A stretch of DNA of 64,000 nucleotides from Himantopus leucocephalus (lineage: Eukaryota > Chordata > Aves > Charadriiformes > Recurvirostridae). Shown piece by piece: positions 62,276 through 64,000 of this stretch. Where the stretch lies: positions 132,253 through 196,252 of the forward strand of contig RSEF01000018.1 of NCBI GenBank assembly GCA_003993805.1, written 5' to 3'. How positions within the stretch are numbered: position 1 is the stretch's first letter; the number at the start of each line of letters is the position of its first letter. A program made the position numbers and the translations under genes. The notes below the pieces were generated by a model. The model had not been told where the DNA came from and ran no database searches. It saw only the letters and a program-made list of their open reading frames with translations.

Positions 62276-62575
62276 AAACAGAAATTGTCAGTTTTGAAAT
62301 ACAAATGACCTTTCTTTAGCCTTTTAGAGGAGCAAATTCAAACAGGTGGTGCAAAATGAGCTCAATTTTAGTCTGGGACTGAGTTTTTTTGTGTATGATA
62401 GCACAGCAAGGAACGCCACGTTGGTATGGGAAAGGAGCTGTCCCTATGCTATTTAGTCCACTTGTGCTCTCAGACTGCATTTTTGTGACAGTATCTGGAT
62501 AAACAGGAATATAATCTCCAGATTTTCTCCATTCATGATCTTTCTAAAAGCAAACCCCTTATTGAGGACACTTGC

Positions 62576-62700
62576 CTCCGCTTCTTCTAATGCTGCTTGG
62601 AGGTCACACTTTTCTTGCTCAATTTGCTTCTTTGCTTTCTCCAGTCCATGATTAGCTTTTCCACATTCAGCAATCTGTTCAGTCAGATCAGAAATTTCCT
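62576..62700 (-). CDS. MYH13: MYH13 exon ending at a GC splice donor
   Basis: This 125-bp exon enters in phase 1. Its first bases AG complete the Gln codon begun in the previous exon. It encodes [20 protein letters not shown], then [20 protein letters not shown] and E. The acceptor is TTGCAG|AGGAAA. The only donor that keeps phase with the next exon and reproduces the MYH13 junction AE-GSLEHEE is GAG|GCAAGT, a GC-AG intron whose other positions match the donor consensus. Nearby GT dinucleotides would shift the frame. Confidence 0.93.
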
Positions 62701-63523
62701 CTGCAACACAGAAAACACACACTCAACTCATCTTAGATAATGTTGTCAATGGACCTGCAATTGCTGTTTGGCAGTGGGAGTGACGAAAGAGATAATGACA
62801 GAGTGTGATGCAGCAGTAAGGAGAAATAATAGGTCTTGTCTCATGTGCAATTTTTATTCCTGATTACCTGCTATTTCCAGTTCAGTGTGCAATTTGAAAA
62901 TGAGAGGGACCAACTGGAGTGAGCTCCGACAATAATGTCAACTTCCTCTGGATGGTGAAATTACATCTCCAGAGACAGTCCTGTCTGATTGCTGTCTTTA
63001 TCCTCAGATAATCCCCAGGAATCATTCAGCTCACAAAAAGGAATTGAGCTGTGTTTCCTTTATACAGTTAGTTGGCTTATTAAATGCCAATCTGTTGTGC
63101 CACAGCTACATGGTCCTCCAATAATCAGGAGATAGCCAACAGCCTTCCAGATTTTTTCTAATGGCAGTGATTGAAGTAATCTGAAAAATATGAGTATCTA
63201 GTTTCATCATAATTTCCGTCCATTCAGTTAATTTGGTCCCTACCCATGAATGGGGTGATGATGGTGGGAAGGAAGGGGAATACTATGAGGAAGTTGGATG
63301 CTGTAATGAGCTGTAGGCCTGTGCTTGCAGGTGACTCTGTGATCAGCTGAACAGGAAAGAAAGTTGCCTAACCTCAGCTTCGTGGGAGAACCACGAGGAA
63401 CAAAACCCTGGGAAGAGGCAGAGCTCTGGTAGCTCAGAATCATGGAAGCATCTTAGGACTTATGGTGGATTCTGGTGGAGCTAACGGTGGATCATGGTGG
63501 AGCTGCTAGAGATCTGAACTTAC
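62701..63523 (-). other. MYH13: MYH13 intron
   Basis: This 823-bp intron runs from the CGTAAGTT donor to the TTGCAG acceptor. No repeat family or internal gene is recognised. Confidence 0.75.
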
Positions 63524-63689
63524 GCTGGAGGTTCTTGTTCTCTCGTCTGACAGTCTCAGCCTGGTCAAGCATTTCTTCATAGGCATTCTTCATCCGGAAG
63601 ATCTCTGTGCTGAGAGAGCGAGACTCCTTCTGGGCAGCTTCCAGTTCAGCCTGACTCTCCTGGTACTTCTGCCTCCATTCAGCCAGGAC
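63524..63689 (-). CDS. MYH13: MYH13 exon, rod (most upstream exon in window)
   Basis: This 166-bp exon (55 codons plus one base) encodes [20 protein letters not shown], then [20 protein letters not shown] and a block ending RRENKNLQ. It is an unmistakable sarcomeric myosin rod segment. The acceptor is TCCAG|GTCCTG and the donor is CAGC|GTAAGT. If the protein has the usual ~1938 residues, it starts near residue 1456, since 483 residues are encoded in the window. The head, neck and most of the rod lie to the right of the window. By known biology MYH13 is the extraocular/superfast isoform and has been linked to superfast vocal muscles in birds. Nothing in the rod alone proves speed. Confidence 0.96.
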
Positions 63690-64000
63690 CTGGAGTGACA
63701 GGAGCTATCAGAGCTTAAGAATGACCCATTCTGCAACACTCCTGTTTCTGCACATTTAGAGGACAAGAACCCAGAGGCATGGCCTTTTGCTTTGGACTGT
63801 TCTCTGCCTGTGACGATCAATTCACTGTGATACATACTCTGGCTGTTTTGGTGGAAGCTACGTAAATTATCCTCTTCAGCCAGCACTAGTGCATGGCCTA
63901 AGCTCTCAGGCAGGAGAGCTGGGCCAAGGCACAGGGCTGTGCAACATCACTTGAGCAAACAGTGTTGATTCTGTTAAATGTTATTGAAGGCAGGGAAGGC
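63690..64000 (-). other. MYH13: MYH13 intron (partial)
   Basis: The window ends inside the intron upstream of the exon at 63524-63689. I looked for the preceding rod exon and did not find it in these 311 bases. Confidence 0.75.

Larger units (their letters stand above)
60591..62575 (-). other. MYH13: MYH13 intron with GC donor
   Basis: This 1,985-bp intron starts GCAAGT and ends CCAG. It contains a CR1 3' fragment (61385-61692) and a local 32-bp tandem duplication (62213-62275). No internal exon is recognised. Confidence 0.8.

Noticed and set aside
62453..62722. MYH13 exon extended past GAG into GCAAGT
   Set aside because: Reading on gives residues unlike any myosin and then a stop, and the next exon joins in phase only if GCAAGT is the donor.
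63590..63886. 98-codon minus-strand frame over the first MYH13 exon
   Set aside because: It is a shifted frame. The myosin rod sequence is read in another frame with clean splice sites at 63689 and 63524.

Overview
The window looks like a piece of a bird genome. It carries several CR1 LINE fragments with the avian tail motif (TTCTATGAT), two bird-type solo retroviral LTRs, GC-rich promoters, and a GAS7-MYH13 neighbourhood that is syntenic with mammalian 17p13 (avian chromosome 18 by established knowledge). Only two protein-coding genes can be supported. Both are on the minus strand and both are incomplete here.

Layout, left to right. 1-2007 is intron 2 of GAS7. 2008-2128 is GAS7 exon 2 (start of the WW domain). 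2129-41862 is the very long GAS7 intron 1 (about 39.7 kb). It holds two solo LTRs, four CR1 pieces, a diverged minisatellite-like block and no coding exon that I can defend. 41863-42045 is GAS7 exon 1 (the SH3 domain with the start codon). It lies in a CpG island containing three different GC-rich hexanucleotide repeats and a 35-base assembly gap. 42430-44370 is a long TG/CA-rich degenerate minisatellite just upstream of GAS7. 44371-54490 is intergenic DNA with CR1 fragments. 54500-54960 is a second CpG island with no recognisable gene, followed by a roughly 34-bp minisatellite with an unresolved base. 55514-63689 holds the last ten coding exons and the polyadenylation signals of a sarcomeric myosin heavy chain. 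The C-terminal motifs and the position next to GAS7 identify it as MYH13, the extraocular/superfast isoform. 63690-64000 is MYH13 intron.

The two genes are not known to act in one pathway. GAS7 is a membrane- and actin-associated SH3/WW/F-BAR adaptor, prominent in neurons. MYH13 is a muscle motor subunit. They are neighbours by conserved synteny, transcribed in the same direction, with about 13 kb between the MYH13 polyadenylation signals and the GAS7 start codon.

The points most worth following up are: a (GGGGCC)7 repeat three bases inside GAS7 intron 1, whose poly-Gly-Ala reading is in frame with the SH3 exon; a GC-AG intron in MYH13; an NAGNAG acceptor at the SH3/WW junction of GAS7; and an orphan CpG island placed so that a plus-strand transcript would run antisense through MYH13.
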